From NCBI RefSeq assembly GCF_006547045.1, contig NZ_CP041242.1, forward strand, positions 3,482,001 to 3,546,000: DNA of 64,000 nucleotides. The letters are read 5' to 3'. Position 1 is the stretch's first letter. Each line of letters opens with the position of its first letter. The translations under genes and the position numbers were made by a program. This document shows positions 17,818 through 27,431 of the stretch, in pieces. The notes under the pieces are model-generated. The model searched no databases and was not told the DNA's origin. It saw only the letters and a list, made by a program, of their open reading frames with translations. The stretch is from Lysobacter alkalisoli. Its GTDB lineage: Bacteria; Pseudomonadota; Gammaproteobacteria; Xanthomonadales; Xanthomonadaceae.

Positions 17818-20800
17818 TCAGTTCCGGTCGCGCAGGAACCGCGCCATCGACACGCTGTTGCTCGCGTCGGGCGGGGCGAATTCGGCGGCGATGTCGACGA
17901 AGCCGCGCATCACCGCGATCTCGCGCGGGGTGCGGTTGAGCGAATCGCGCAGATCGGGGTTGGCTCCGGCGCGCAGCAGCCATTGCACCACCGCGGACAG
18001 ACCATGCAGGGCCGCCAGGTGCAGCGGGCCGAAGCCGCGCGGATCGGCGACATCAAGCTGGGCGTCGTGATCGAGCAGCAGTTCCAGGCCGGCGATCAGG
18101 CAGTCCTCGTCGGCCGCGGTGCCGGGCTCGGCACGGGCGCCGAGCAGCAACAGCAGCGGGGTCGCTCCGGCGGCGCTGACATCGACATCACCGTCGGCCA
18201 GCAGCAGGGTGTCGAACAGTGCGACCAGTCGCGAGCGGTCGCGGGCGGTAAAGGCGTACATCGCCGCACAGTGCAGCGGCGTGCGGCCCTGGGCATCGAC
18301 CGCATGGGCATCGGCGCCGGCGGCGAGCAGGCGTCCGGCCATGTCCGGCAGGCCGAGCGCGCAGGCGACCATCAGCACGGTCAGTTCGCCGGGCAGGCGT
18401 TGCTCGAGCGCGGCGCCCGCCGCAAGCAGGCAATCGACGATCCCGGAATGGCGCATGCTGACCGCGGCCGACAGCGGGGTGGCACCGGAGTTGGCGGCCC
18501 GTTTCGGATCGGCTCCACGTTCAAGCAGCAGCTCGACCAGGGCAGCATGTCCGCCACCGGCCGCGCGCAGCAATGCGCTGCAGCCCTGGCTGTCCATCGC
18601 ATCGACCGGATGGCCAAGGTCGAGCAGCCGGCGCACCGCATCGACATCGCCAATAATCGCGGCGGCCGGCACATCGGAATCGCGCAACGGGCGCCGTGGC
18701 AGTACCCAGCCGCGCCAATCGAGCCAATCGGCCAGATCACGACGGCCCGATGCCAGGGCCACACCGAGCGGGGTCTGGCCATCGGCAGCGAGCAGGTCGG
18801 GAGCGGCGCCACACGCGACCAGACGTTTGAGCATGTCCCCGCGGCCGAGCGCCGCGGCCAGATGCAGCGCGCTCATGCCGTGGCTGTCGCGAACGTTGAG
18901 GTCGACACCGGTCGTGAGCAGGCGATCGAGCAAGTGTGGCCAGCCCAGCCGCACCGCCAGCGCCAGCGCCGGATCGCCCGCCGGTGAGGCGGCGAACGGA
19001 TCGGCACCGCGTTCGAGCAGCGCCAGTGCCTGCGCCTCGTCGGCCCGGGCACCGCCCTTGTCGGCCAGGCAGGCCGCCATGAAGCGGGCCAGACCGCCAC
19101 GGCCGGCAGGGCTCACGCCATGCCGAAGCAGCACATCGATCTGCGGCCACGCGGACGGACCGCGGCCCAGCCAGTCGAACAGGACGGTATCGCCATTGGC
19201 GTTGCGCACATCGGCAGTGGCGCCATGGCGCAACAGCCATTCGACCTGGGCGACAGGTGGCAATGATTCGGCATGCAGCATCCGGCCCAGCTCGGCGGCC
19301 GGCACCAGCTTGGCCATTGGCCCGGCAGCGTGTTCGCGGCCCTCTGCGAGGGCTTCGCGCAGCAGTTCGACCGGCGGTCGGTCGGGCAACGGTGCATCGA
19401 TGCTGGCATCCAACTCGTCATCGGACAGGTCGCCGCCGACACTGATCGGCAACGCATAGCCGGCATCGAGCGCGGCCACCAGCGCCCAACGCCCGATCTG
19501 GGCCGCCCGATCGACCGCGCGCTGGCCTTCGCTGTCGCGGTGCTCGGGCGGCACGCCGAGCGCGAGCAGGCGCTGGATCAGTGCCGGCGTCGTCGCTTCG
19601 GCCATGCAGGCCAGTTGCAGCGCGTTGCGGCCGGCGGCATCGAGCGCGTTGGCCTCGTCGGCGCCCTCGTCGGGCAGGTGGGCGAGCAGTTGTTCGAGTA
19701 TCGAAGGACGGCCGGCACGGGCGGCTTCGAGTACCGCGTTGTGGCCCTGCGCGTCGACGGCGGCCGGGTCGGCACCGGCCGCCAGCAGCACGCTGACGAT
19801 ATCCGCATGGCCGGCCAGCACTGCTTCGTGCAGGGCGGTGCGGCTGCGCCCATCGGTGGCATCGACGCGCGCCTTCTGCTTGAGCAGCAGCTGCACGCCG
19901 GCCGGATCGTCCTCATCGCCGCCAGCGGCATCGAGCAGGGCCGGGCGTCCGCCCTGTGGATGCGGGCGGGCACCACGCTCGAGCAGGAACCGCGCCAGCC
20001 GCCAGTTGCCGCAGGCGCAGGCCACGCCGAGCGGCGACTGACCATCGTCATTGAGCGCGTCGATATCGGCGGCGGCATCACGCAGCAGCGCCGCCACGCC
20101 AGGATCGGAGCTGCGCGCGGCGTGGTGCAGCGGGGTGTTGCCTTCGCTGTCGCGAACGCGCGGGTCGGCGCCGTTGGCGAGGAGGGTCATCACCGCGTCG
20201 GGACGGCCATGCCAGCTGTCGCGGGTGGCGGCGATCAACGGCGTCATGCCGCCATGGGATTCGTTGAGATCGACCCCTGCCGCGATCAGCCGCCGCAGCA
20301 GGCGCAGGTCGGGCAGCACCGCGGCCAGCACGGCCAGGCTGCGCCGGTCGCGCTCGTTTTCGGACGGCGGCGCGTGCGGGTCGGCGCCGGCCTCGATCAG
20401 TTCCAGTGCGCGCTCGACCCGGCCGGAACGGGCGGCGGCATGCAGGGCCGGCTCCAACGGCTCGCCATCGGCCACGGCCGGTTCCACCGCCACGGCCGCA
20501 TCGGGACCGTCATCGACGACTCCTTCGACCGGCAGGCCGCCGATCACCAGCACCGGCTCTGGATCGCGCAGGCTCTGCAGCACGAAGTGCAGCAACGGCG
20601 AACCCAGAGTCAGCGCCAGTACTGCCATCACGCGCAGGCCGCCGGAGAGCAGTCCCGGCCAGGCCAGCAGCAGCACCAGCAGCAGCGGCACCAGCACCAC
20701 GCCCGCCGCGGCCAGCCCGCGCCAGGCGCCGGGCTCGCAATCGCCGAGTGTCCGCCAGGCCGCCGCAAGCGAGCCGCCACGGTGCTCGATCCGGTGCCAG

Positions 20801-21204
20801 AGTGGCCAGGTCCGCCACAACGCGATCAGCACCAGGCCGATGACCGCGCTCACGCCCAATGCCGATGACAACGAACCCTGCGCCACCAGTGTCGACATCG
20901 GCCATGCCAGCAGCAATGCCAAACCCGTCCCCGCCGCGGTCCACAGGCCAAGCAGGGCGAGACCGTCGCCGCGCCAGTCCAGTCGTGGCGCGCTGGCGCG
21001 TGCGCGCCAGCGCCGCACCGCCAGCGCGAACGCCGGCTGTGCCAGCACCCCGCCCAGCGCCGCAGCCACCGTGCCAAGCCCGGTCAGGCTGGCCAGCACC
21101 AGGCCGGCGACAGTGCACAGCACAAGCCACTTGTCGAAAGCGACGCCGCCCGTGCGACCGGCGACCGATGGTGTGGAAGCTCCGGAACGCACCTGCTCAG
21201 GCAT
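17818..21204 (-). CDS. Large membrane-anchored ankyrin-repeat protein
   Basis: A 1128-residue protein. Residues ~20-230 hold about six hydrophobic membrane segments (for example [19 protein letters not shown] and [16 protein letters not shown]). From ~255 to the C-terminus there are about 20 ankyrin repeats, recognisable by patterns such as [31 protein letters not shown] and [22 protein letters not shown]. Ankyrin stacks bind proteins. The final residues return to the ankyrin consensus and stop without another domain. The start at 21204 overlaps the stop of the upstream ycgL-like gene by 8 bp, so the two are probably cotranscribed. The biological role is unknown. Confidence 0.85.
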   Translation of the reverse strand: MPEQVRSGASTPSVAGRTGGVAFDKWLVLCTVAGLVLASLTGLGTVAAALGGVLAQPAFALAVRRWRARASAPRLDWRGDGLALLGLWTAAGTGLALLLAWPMSTLVAQGSLSSALGVSAVIGLVLIALWRTWPLWHRIEHRGGSLAAAWRTLGDCEPGAWRGLAAAGVVLVPLLLVLLLAWPGLLSGGLRVMAVLALTLGSPLLHFVLQSLRDPEPVLVIGGLPVEGVVDDGPDAAVAVEPAVADGEPLEPALHAAARSGRVERALELIEAGADPHAPPSENERDRRSLAVLAAVLPDLRLLRRLIAAGVDLNESHGGMTPLIAATRDSWHGRPDAVMTLLANGADPRVRDSEGNTPLHHAARSSDPGVAALLRDAAADIDALNDDGQSPLGVACACGNWRLARFLLERGARPHPQGGRPALLDAAGGDEDDPAGVQLLLKQKARVDATDGRSRTALHEAVLAGHADIVSVLLAAGADPAAVDAQGHNAVLEAARAGRPSILEQLLAHLPDEGADEANALDAAGRNALQLACMAEATTPALIQRLLALGVPPEHRDSEGQRAVDRAAQIGRWALVAALDAGYALPISVGGDLSDDELDASIDAPLPDRPPVELLREALAEGREHAAGPMAKLVPAAELGRMLHAESLPPVAQVEWLLRHGATADVRNANGDTVLFDWLGRGPSAWPQIDVLLRHGVSPAGRGGLARFMAACLADKGGARADEAQALALLERGADPFAASPAGDPALALAVRLGWPHLLDRLLTTGVDLNVRDSHGMSALHLAAALGRGDMLKRLVACGAAPDLLAADGQTPLGVALASGRRDLADWLDWRGWVLPRRPLRDSDVPAAAIIGDVDAVRRLLDLGHPVDAMDSQGCSALLRAAGGGHAALVELLLERGADPKRAANSGATPLSAAVSMRHSGIVDCLLAAGAALEQRLPGELTVLMVACALGLPDMAGRLLAAGADAHAVDAQGRTPLHCAAMYAFTARDRSRLVALFDTLLLADGDVDVSAAGATPLLLLLGARAEPGTAADEDCLIAGLELLLDHDAQLDVADPRGFGPLHLAALHGLSAVVQWLLRAGANPDLRDSLNRTPREIAVMRGFVDIAAEFAPPDASNSVSMARFLRDRN

Positions 21205-21466
21205 CGGTACCCCAATCCTCGGTCATCGGATCGGCTGCGGTGGGCGGGAACTGCAGATGGAAACCGCGCGTGGCCAGGTTCTCTCGAACCACGGCCGGAT
21301 CCTCCTGGGCCAGTTTGCGCTCCGGGGTCAGCACCACTTCCAGCACGTAGGCCAACTGGCCGAGCTGGCCGCGCAACGGTTCGGGCAGGCGGGCGAAATC
21401 GTCGCGCGCGGCCAGATATATATAGGTGTCGGCTTTGCGCAGACTTTTGTAGACGTAGGCTTGCAT
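21197..21466 (-). CDS. YcgL domain-containing protein
   Basis: An 89-residue protein beginning [19 protein letters not shown] and continuing through [13 protein letters not shown] and [17 protein letters not shown]. This matches the small YcgL family of gamma-proteobacteria, whose function is not established. The start at 21466 is set by the family N-terminus. The gene ends 8 bp inside the ankyrin gene. Confidence 0.85.
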   Translation of the reverse strand: MQAYVYKSLRKADTYIYLAARDDFARLPEPLRGQLGQLAYVLEVVLTPERKLAQEDPAVVRENLATRGFHLQFPPTAADPMTEDWGTDA

Positions 21467-21745
21467 CGGTCGCTGCGGCGGCGCCCGGGGGAAGGCGCGG
21501 CGATTGGAGACAAGCATACCCGGACGACAGGTGAAGAGTGGAGGGGAAGCCACCTCCAGCCGCCCGGAAAACTGCCGTCATTCACGTACAGGCGGAATCC
21601 ATCGACGTCACCCCTTCAAGAACCAGGTCCCTGGCCACCACCTGCGCTGGGGTGATAGTCGGGACGCTCCCGCGGGCATGACCGATGGCCCGGCCGGGCC
21701 TTGAGCCGGCCTGCTACCCTGCGTCGGTTTTCCGCACGAATCCCG

Positions 21746-24151
21746 ATGACGATGCGCCTTTGCCGAAGCCTGCCTGCCACCCTGCTTGCCGCCGCGCTCC
21801 TCGGCGGCCCCGCCCTGGCCGCCGACCCGCCGACGCTGGCGCCGTCCGAGCCGCTGACCCTGGCCCAGACCATGGCCGATCCGGACTGGATCGGCCCGCC
21901 GGTCGAGGCCGCGTGGTGGAGCTGGGACGGCCGCAGCGTGCAGTACCGTCTCAAGCGCGACGGCTCGCCGGTGCGCGACACCTGGCGCCAGGGCATCGAC
22001 GGGGGCACCGCACAGATGGTGGATGGCGCCGACCTTGCCGACCTCGATGGCAGACGTCCGGTCTACGACTCCCAGCGCAGGCGCATGGCCTTCGTCCGCA
22101 ACGGCGATATCTTCGTCCGCGACCTGCACAACGGCGTGCTGACCCAGGTCACCCGCAGCGAGGCCCACGAATCGCGACCGCAGTGGAGCCGCGACGGCAA
22201 CCTGGTGTTCCGCGCCGGCAACGACTGGTTCCAGTGGCGCGCCGGCCAGGGCATCAGCCAGGCCGCGCTGGTCAAGGCCACCGACGATCCGGGCAAGGCG
22301 CCGAAGGCCGACGACCTGCGTGACCGCCAGCTGCGCCTGGTCGAGACCCTGCGCACCGAGCGCGAGCAACGCGACACCCAGCGCGAGCAGGACATGCAAT
22401 GGCGCGCCGCCGACCCGACCCGTGCGCCGGCCCCGGTATACCTGGGCAAGGACGTGGTGATCGAGGACAGCGTGCTGTCGCCCGACGGTCGCTGGCTGCT
22501 GGCAGTCACCCACGCCAAGGGCGACAACGGTGGGCAGCGCGGCAAGATGCCCAAGTACGTCACCGAGTCAGGCTACGAGGAGTTCGAGGAGGTCCGCACC
22601 CGGGTCGGCCGCAAGGATCCTCAGCCGCACCGCCTGTGGCTGGTCGAAACGGCAACGGCCAAGGTGAACGAGTTGAAATTCGACGCCCTGCCCGGCATCG
22701 GCGACGACCCGCTGGCCTCGCTGCGCAAGGCTGCCGACCAGGACCCGCTCAAGGGCGAGCGCCCGCTGCGGGTGGCGATCGACGGCAGCGGCCCGGCGAT
22801 CGAATGGAGCGACGACGGCCGCAACGTCGCGGTGATGCTGCGTGCGATCGACAACAAGGATCGCTGGATCGCGACGGTCGACCTGGCCAACGCCAGGCTG
22901 CAGCCACGCCATCGCCTCACCGACCCGGCCTGGATCAACTGGCGCTACAACGATTTCGGCTGGACCCCGGACGGCACGTTGTGGTTGTTGTCGGAGCAGA
23001 GCGGCTACTCGCACCTGTATGTGATCGAGGGCAACGGCAGACCGCGCGCCCTGACCTCGGGCCGGTGGGAAGTCTCCAGCCCGCAGCTGTCGGCCGACGG
23101 TCGCAGCTTCTACTTCACCTGCAACCGCGACTGGCCCGGCGACTACGAAGTCTGCACGGTCGACCGCGACGGCGGCAACGTGCGCGAGGTGACCGCACTG
23201 GACGGTGTCGAGGATTTCGCGCTGTCACCGGATGGGACCCGGCTGCTGGTCCGCCATTCCGCCAGCTACCTGCCACCGCAGGTGGCCGTGATCGGCACCG
23301 ACGGCAGCGGCCTGGCCCGGCTGACCGATACCCGCAAGCCCGCGTTCAAGCACCGCGACTGGATCGAGCCCGAATACGTGCAGGTGCCCAGTCGCCACGG
23401 TGCCGATGCCATCTGGGGCAAGTTCTACGGACCGAAGGACTACGTACCGGGCCGCAGCTATCCGATCGTCCTGTTCGTGCACGGCGCCGGCTACCTGCAG
23501 AACGTGCACGATCGCTACCCCGTCTACTTCCGCGAGCAGATGTTCCACAACCTGCTGGTCGACAGCGGCTACATCGTGCTCGACCTCGATTACCGCGCCA
23601 GCGCCGGCCATGGCCGCGACTGGCGTACCGCAATCTACCGGCAGATGGGCCACCCCGAGCTTGAGGATTACCTCGACGGCATCGAATGGCTGGTCGAACA
23701 GAAGCAGGGCGACCGCGACCGCGTCGGCATCTATGGCGGCAGCTACGGCGGCTTCATGGCCTTCATGGCGCTGTTCCGCGAACCGGGCGTGTTCAAGGCC
23801 GGCGCTGCCCTGCGCCCGGTCACCGACTGGTCGCAGTACAACCACGAGTACACCAGCAACATCCTCAACACGCCCGAACTCGACCCCGAGGCCTACCAGC
23901 GCTCTTCACCCATCGAGTATGCCGAAGGCCTGCAGGACCACCTGCTGATCGCCCACGGCATGATCGACGACAACGTGTTCTACAAGGACTCGGTGATGCT
24001 GGCCCAGCGCCTGATCGAACTGCGCAAGGACAAGTGGGAACTGGCCAGCTACCCGATGGAGCGCCACGGCTTCGTGCATCCGGACAGCTGGTATGACGAG
24101 TATCGGCGGATTTTCGAGTTGTTCGAGCGGGCGTTGAAGGACGGGGAGTAA
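21746..24151 (+). CDS. S9 family prolyl oligopeptidase (DPP IV-type)
   Basis: About 801 residues with a signal peptide (MTMRLCRSLPATLLAAALLG...ALA), an N-terminal beta-propeller (repeated WSDDGRNVAV, SPDGTRLLVR-type blades) and a C-terminal alpha/beta hydrolase domain. The nucleophile elbow is GGSYGGF; the Asp loop is AHGMIDDNV and the His loop MERHGFVHPDSW, so the Ser-Asp-His triad is complete. Such enzymes release dipeptides after proline in the periplasm or outside the cell. Start at 21746 gives a clean signal peptide; a GTG/ATG 45 bp upstream is also in frame. It is the last housekeeping gene before the secretion-related region. Confidence 0.9.
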   Translation: MTMRLCRSLPATLLAAALLGGPALAADPPTLAPSEPLTLAQTMADPDWIGPPVEAAWWSWDGRSVQYRLKRDGSPVRDTWRQGIDGGTAQMVDGADLADLDGRRPVYDSQRRRMAFVRNGDIFVRDLHNGVLTQVTRSEAHESRPQWSRDGNLVFRAGNDWFQWRAGQGISQAALVKATDDPGKAPKADDLRDRQLRLVETLRTEREQRDTQREQDMQWRAADPTRAPAPVYLGKDVVIEDSVLSPDGRWLLAVTHAKGDNGGQRGKMPKYVTESGYEEFEEVRTRVGRKDPQPHRLWLVETATAKVNELKFDALPGIGDDPLASLRKAADQDPLKGERPLRVAIDGSGPAIEWSDDGRNVAVMLRAIDNKDRWIATVDLANARLQPRHRLTDPAWINWRYNDFGWTPDGTLWLLSEQSGYSHLYVIEGNGRPRALTSGRWEVSSPQLSADGRSFYFTCNRDWPGDYEVCTVDRDGGNVREVTALDGVEDFALSPDGTRLLVRHSASYLPPQVAVIGTDGSGLARLTDTRKPAFKHRDWIEPEYVQVPSRHGADAIWGKFYGPKDYVPGRSYPIVLFVHGAGYLQNVHDRYPVYFREQMFHNLLVDSGYIVLDLDYRASAGHGRDWRTAIYRQMGHPELEDYLDGIEWLVEQKQGDRDRVGIYGGSYGGFMAFMALFREPGVFKAGAALRPVTDWSQYNHEYTSNILNTPELDPEAYQRSSPIEYAEGLQDHLLIAHGMIDDNVFYKDSVMLAQRLIELRKDKWELASYPMERHGFVHPDSWYDEYRRIFELFERALKDGE

Positions 24152-24224
24152 ATCCAAGGCTGGGCCGGCACTGGGACCACTCGGCCGGCCTCGGTCACCT
24201 CGCTCCCCACACATCAAGAAAGCG

Positions 24225-24778
24225 TCAGGGATTCGCCGGCGGGGGCTGCGTCCGCCCCTCCGCCCGTTCCAGCGCATCCTCCGGCAGCACCTGCGACGGC
24301 GGCGGAACCTGGTTCTCGACCGACACAATCTGCACCGCATCCTGTGTATACCTGTTCATTACCTCTTGAATCCGCCGCTGCTTCTTCGATCGCGACCACT
24401 TCTTCTTGCCCCTGATCTGGCTCACTTCGCTCATCACCGTCTGCTGCATCGCCTGCAGTGACATGGATGCCGCGCTTGACATACCGCCCAGGCCCGAGGC
24501 CGCCGGACACACCCGCGCATACTGCGCCGCCGATACCGGATTGAAATAATACGGGTTGATCACCTGAAATTGCCCCGTCTGCCATACCACCGAAATCCAG
24601 CCATCGTACGGCGCGCCGATGGTGCAGAACAGGAAGGGGTTGTTGCCGTAGTGAGTGAGATATTCGAAGCAGCCGCCCCCCCGCCTGGACACATCTGCGC
24701 CCGTGCGGGTGCGGGCGCGATCGTGGCCATGGACAGCGCGGTGGCGAGCAAGACAAGAGAGGGACGGAAAGGCTTCAT
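24225..24778 (-). pseudogene. Secreted protein gene broken at a poly-G tract (candidate phase-OFF)
   Basis: The 5' part (24778 downward) encodes a signal peptide MKPFRPSLVLLATALSM...ARA followed by QMCPGGG, with AAGGAGATT before the ATG. A run of seven G (24676-24682 on the minus strand) then puts the frame out. In the next frame the protein continues as GGGCFEYLTHYGNNPFLF and stays open to 24225, giving ~150 residues rich in polar and basic residues (RGKKKWSRSKKQRRI) with a Pro-rich end. Eight or five G would restore one protein of ~184 residues. I do not recognise the family. It lies directly downstream of a virB6 fragment, as the DUF4189 genes also do. Either a slipped-strand switch or a sequencing error explains the shift. 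Confidence 0.6.
24676..24682 (-). repeat. Poly-G tract (7 G) in coding frame
   Basis: Homopolymer of seven G on the coding strand at the exact point where the reading frame breaks. In frame with 8 or 5 G. Confidence 0.7.
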
Positions 24779-24855
24779 TGCAATCTCCTTGAAAATCAAT
24801 TGAACAGAGTCATTAACCAACCATGGTTGAACTTGACATGTTTTCGTTGTTGCGG

Positions 24856-25294
24856 TTACGCCTGAGTCTGCCCCTGTGGCCACCTAGATTCAATGGCCTC
24901 CAGCGTCTTCGGACCATCATGCGGTCCACGGCCCACGGCCAGGCCGATCATCGTGACCGCCCGCTCCTTCTCCTTTGATGCGTCGATGTCGTCCTCCGGC
25001 GAGCCCTCTTCGCCCGTGATCACCCAGTGGAACCCATTCTTCATGTCCGTGGTCACGTAGCGCGTGATCGGATCGTCGAAGCTTCCGAACGAGATCGCCG
25101 CCGTCACGATCAGCACCGCGCGCAGCGTGTTGACCGTCAACTGCATCATCGAATCGCGCATCTGACCGGTCATCACCCGGCACCCCTGCACGAACACCCA
25201 CAGCGTTAGCAACGTCAGCGCCACCAACTGCACCATCTGCATCACACGGCCGATCACGCCATCACGGGATACACCGATGTCGTGGGACAGGCGA
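24856..25294 (-). pseudogene. virB6 fragment (5' part with internal deletion)
   Basis: The frame reads VLDRLSHDIGVSRDGVIGRVMQMVQLVALTLLTLWVF and on to ISFGSFDDPITRYVTTDMKNG and TGEEGSPEDDIDASKEKERA, almost identical to residues ~30-190 of the full virB6 at 41657-43012. About 25 residues between EDDI and DASKEKERA are missing, and after MIGLAVGRG the sequence is unrelated and stops. In-frame stop TAG lies upstream, so no normal start exists. It encodes only the first membrane spans. It sits upstream of the poly-G secreted-protein gene. This is a recombination remnant. Confidence 0.8.
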
Positions 25295-25303
25295 TCGAGA
25301 ACC

Positions 25304-25339
25304 CTTCCCTACTCTCCGGCGGACTGGAGAGAAGGGAAG
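25304..25339. terminator. Hairpin downstream of GH19-like effector gene
   Basis: CTTCCCT-A-CTCTCC and GGAGAG-A-AGGGAAG pair with a short loop (25304-25339), 50 bp after the effector stop. No T-run follows, so it may be a Rho-type end or just an RNA-stabilising structure. Confidence 0.35.
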
Positions 25340-25389
25340 TTTGTGATGACAGTAACGCCCATGAGCATCACTGATGCACTGTGATGGTT

Positions 25390-26481
25390 CTAGCGCGCCA
25401 TTCCGTCCTGCTGCTGCGCTTGCTGTTGCGCCTCCTGCTCGCGTACGGGATCAGGGCACGGGCGGCAGGCGGCCACATCTCGGTTCCAGGCCTGCTGGGC
25501 GGCTGGATCGATCTGGCCTGCGAGCAGGCGGTCGATGGCGGATGTGGCGCCTTGGGCAGCCGTTGTCGGCTGAGTCTGTGACTGCTCTTGCTGCTGTTGC
25601 TGGATGGACTCCAGTGTCCTCGGACCAACGATGCCGTCCACCGTCAAGCCATGATCGCGCTGATAGGCACGCACGGCGTGCTCGGTGTTGGCGCCGAAAT
25701 CGCCATCTGCCGTCAGCGGCTGGCCATTGCGGCCGGTATATCCGAGCGCATGCAGGTCCTGCTGCAACTCCCGGATCGGCTCGCCCTTCTCGCCGTTTCG
25801 GAGCACGCCGTCAGCAAGTGGGTCCACGGACGGACGTCGCGCCCCCTGAATTGCACCGATTTCGCCCTGAGCCAGTTGCTCCATGACCTCAGGTGTCAAT
25901 GTGCGTTGCCATTTCGCAAACTCCGCCTCACGGTGACCGAGGCCGTTGGGCGTGTTTCCCATCGCCCCCGTATTGATGATCGAGCCGGCCTCCCTGACGC
26001 TTTCGGGCGCCCGTGCCTGCACGTTCTCCTGCCAGTACCAGATCGCAATCCTGGCCGCATTCTCTGGTTCCGCGGCCAACTCCGGCTGGTTGACCAGATC
26101 CAGGTCAAGCGCCTCGCCCGCAGCCCGGTACTGGTTCTTGCCGGTGAGTTGTATATAGCCACGGCCACGATATTCGTAGCCATCACCCGGCTCGTTATTG
26201 CCCATCCGGCCGCCGTACATCAACTCCGCCAGCGGCTCCGGACGGCCATCCATCGCCTCTCGCCATGCAGCATTCAGGGCTTCGGGCCCCTGCCGCAAGG
26301 CCGACCTCACATTGTTCGAGACGGTTTCGGGACCCCCAGAATACCGGAAGCTCTCGTTGAGCCGGTTCAGGCCACCTGATTCGGCGCTCACCTGCGCCAT
26401 GAAGTTCGCCAGTTCTCTCGGCGATGTGATTCCCGCCTCGTAGGCGGCGCTCAACAACTGCGTTTCTCGATCTGTTGCCAT
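25390..26481 (-). CDS. T4SS antibacterial effector: GH19-like glycoside hydrolase + peptidoglycan-binding domain
   Basis: The 363-residue protein has no signal peptide. Residues 1-200 resemble GH19 chitinase/endolysin lysozymes, with the catalytic-type Glu in SAESGGLNRL and the substrate segment YRGRGYIQLTGKNQY (residues ~104-118). Residues ~221-293 are a PG_binding_1 domain (LQQDLHALGYTGR, DGDFGANTEHAVRAYQ). Residues ~315-363 form a tail IDRLLAGQIDPAAQQAW...DPVREQE with a Gln-rich end, shared with four other proteins here and likely the VirD4 recruitment signal. The likely role is delivery by the adjacent T4SS and cleavage of peptidoglycan in rival bacteria. The lipoprotein gene 78 bp upstream is the probable immunity protein. 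Confidence 0.82.
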   Translation of the reverse strand: MATDRETQLLSAAYEAGITSPRELANFMAQVSAESGGLNRLNESFRYSGGPETVSNNVRSALRQGPEALNAAWREAMDGRPEPLAELMYGGRMGNNEPGDGYEYRGRGYIQLTGKNQYRAAGEALDLDLVNQPELAAEPENAARIAIWYWQENVQARAPESVREAGSIINTGAMGNTPNGLGHREAEFAKWQRTLTPEVMEQLAQGEIGAIQGARRPSVDPLADGVLRNGEKGEPIRELQQDLHALGYTGRNGQPLTADGDFGANTEHAVRAYQRDHGLTVDGIVGPRTLESIQQQQQEQSQTQPTTAAQGATSAIDRLLAGQIDPAAQQAWNRDVAACRPCPDPVREQEAQQQAQQQDGMAR

Positions 26482-26559
26482 GTCAGTAACTCCTCATGAT
26501 TAAAAATGACAAAAGAATCCCTCTTTCATCTACGTTCCAACTTGGTCATGCAGCAAATT

Positions 26560-27243
26560 TCAGGGAAGCACCACCTCCTGGATCATTGAAGGGTCAAAGT
26601 CAGCGAAGGAAATTTGCCCGAAATCCTCCGACGTAAAGGTCTTCGACACACTCTCTTCCGATATCTGGTCGTAGGCGTTACGTTCCGCCTTCTGCAGGTA
26701 CCAGTCATTCGACTGGACCGAATGCTGGAACACATACTCAGCCGACCATCGCTGGCGCGAGCCGCCCTCGATCACGACAGTGAATTTACCCGGTTCGACA
26801 CGGATATACCCGAAAGGATCGCCCATCAACCCGCCACACTTTGCGCAGGGCACCAGAGCATCGTTCTGCGTAACTTTCTGCAGCTGACCATCCGCATCCC
26901 GGATCAACAGCATGGTCACGCGAGGGGGTAAATCGTTGGACTGCTCGTCATCACGCGGGAGATCGACGACAGCCACTACATCCTCAATTCCATCGCCATT
27001 GAGATCGCCGGTTTGCGAGGCCAGCAAACTGCCGCCCGCCGGGATGAAGTCTTCTACATTGCCCATGGTTGGTATCTGATCCTTTTTTGACGACTCGGCT
27101 GACAACAAATTTTCCATGTTTGCAGCATCGATCTGCATGTCACCCTGTTGCTCTGGGCCTTGGCACCCTGCCAGAACAAGCAACAAAACACCCATAGCGG
27201 CAAGCCGCTGCGGGTGCTGGATTGATATTAGCTGTTGTTTCAT
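26560..27243 (-). CDS. Lipoprotein, probable immunity protein for GH19-like effector
   Basis: The 227-residue protein has a lipoprotein signal peptide ending VLAGC. The mature part contains a calcium-loop-like GDLNGDGIEDVVAVVD stretch, reminiscent of FG-GAP/VCBS-type repeats and of the XAC2610-type T4SS inhibitors. Two close cysteines occur in PCAKCGG. It would sit in the periplasm and protect against the effector encoded downstream on the same strand. An RBS-like AGGACG lies before the ATG at 27243. Its N-terminal HPQRLAA segment is nearly shared, also at DNA level, with the lipoprotein at 36343-37044. Immunity function is inferred from pairing and localisation. Confidence 0.7.
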   Translation of the reverse strand: MKQQLISIQHPQRLAAMGVLLLVLAGCQGPEQQGDMQIDAANMENLLSAESSKKDQIPTMGNVEDFIPAGGSLLASQTGDLNGDGIEDVVAVVDLPRDDEQSNDLPPRVTMLLIRDADGQLQKVTQNDALVPCAKCGGLMGDPFGYIRVEPGKFTVVIEGGSRQRWSAEYVFQHSVQSNDWYLQKAERNAYDQISEESVSKTFTSEDFGQISFADFDPSMIQEVVLP

Positions 27244-27257
27244 GTCGCGTCCTGTAC

Positions 27258-27289
27258 GTCTAATTAGACTAGGCTATTGTTGCTCTGAA
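27258..27289 (-). promoter_or_regulatory. Candidate promoter with overlapping palindrome
   Basis: On the minus strand TTCAGA (27284-27289), 17 bp, TAATTA (27261-27266), 18 bp before the lipoprotein start. A perfect 12-bp palindrome GTCTAATTAGAC (27258-27269) overlaps the -10 box and could be an operator. Confidence 0.35.
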
Positions 27290-27342
27290 CCGGGAAGTAG
27301 TGACTTACAAAAAGCGGGTCTGTTGCTACCTGATTGCCCCGC

Positions 27343-27408
27343 TCTATACCTATGAAAGACAGGCTCGTGTGCAGGCAGAGTAATAAACTTCACCGTTTAT
27401 ATCACTCT
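27343..27408 (-). pseudogene. Relic of a DUF4189 gene 3' end
   Basis: The minus strand reads CEESDINGEVYYSACT and then, after removal of one base, EPVFHRY, matching the conserved C-terminus SDTNCEVYYSACTEPVFHRY of the array genes at 37-41 kb. Only about 22 codons remain, directly downstream of the first lipase effector gene. It shows that array sequence once extended or recombined into the effector region. Confidence 0.65.
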
Positions 27409-27431
27409 CCTCACACCTTGACTGGGCAACC

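Noticed and set aside
24152-24224. GGCCGG palindromic pair after the S9 peptidase gene as terminator
   Set aside because: Short stem, long loop and no T-run; not convincing.
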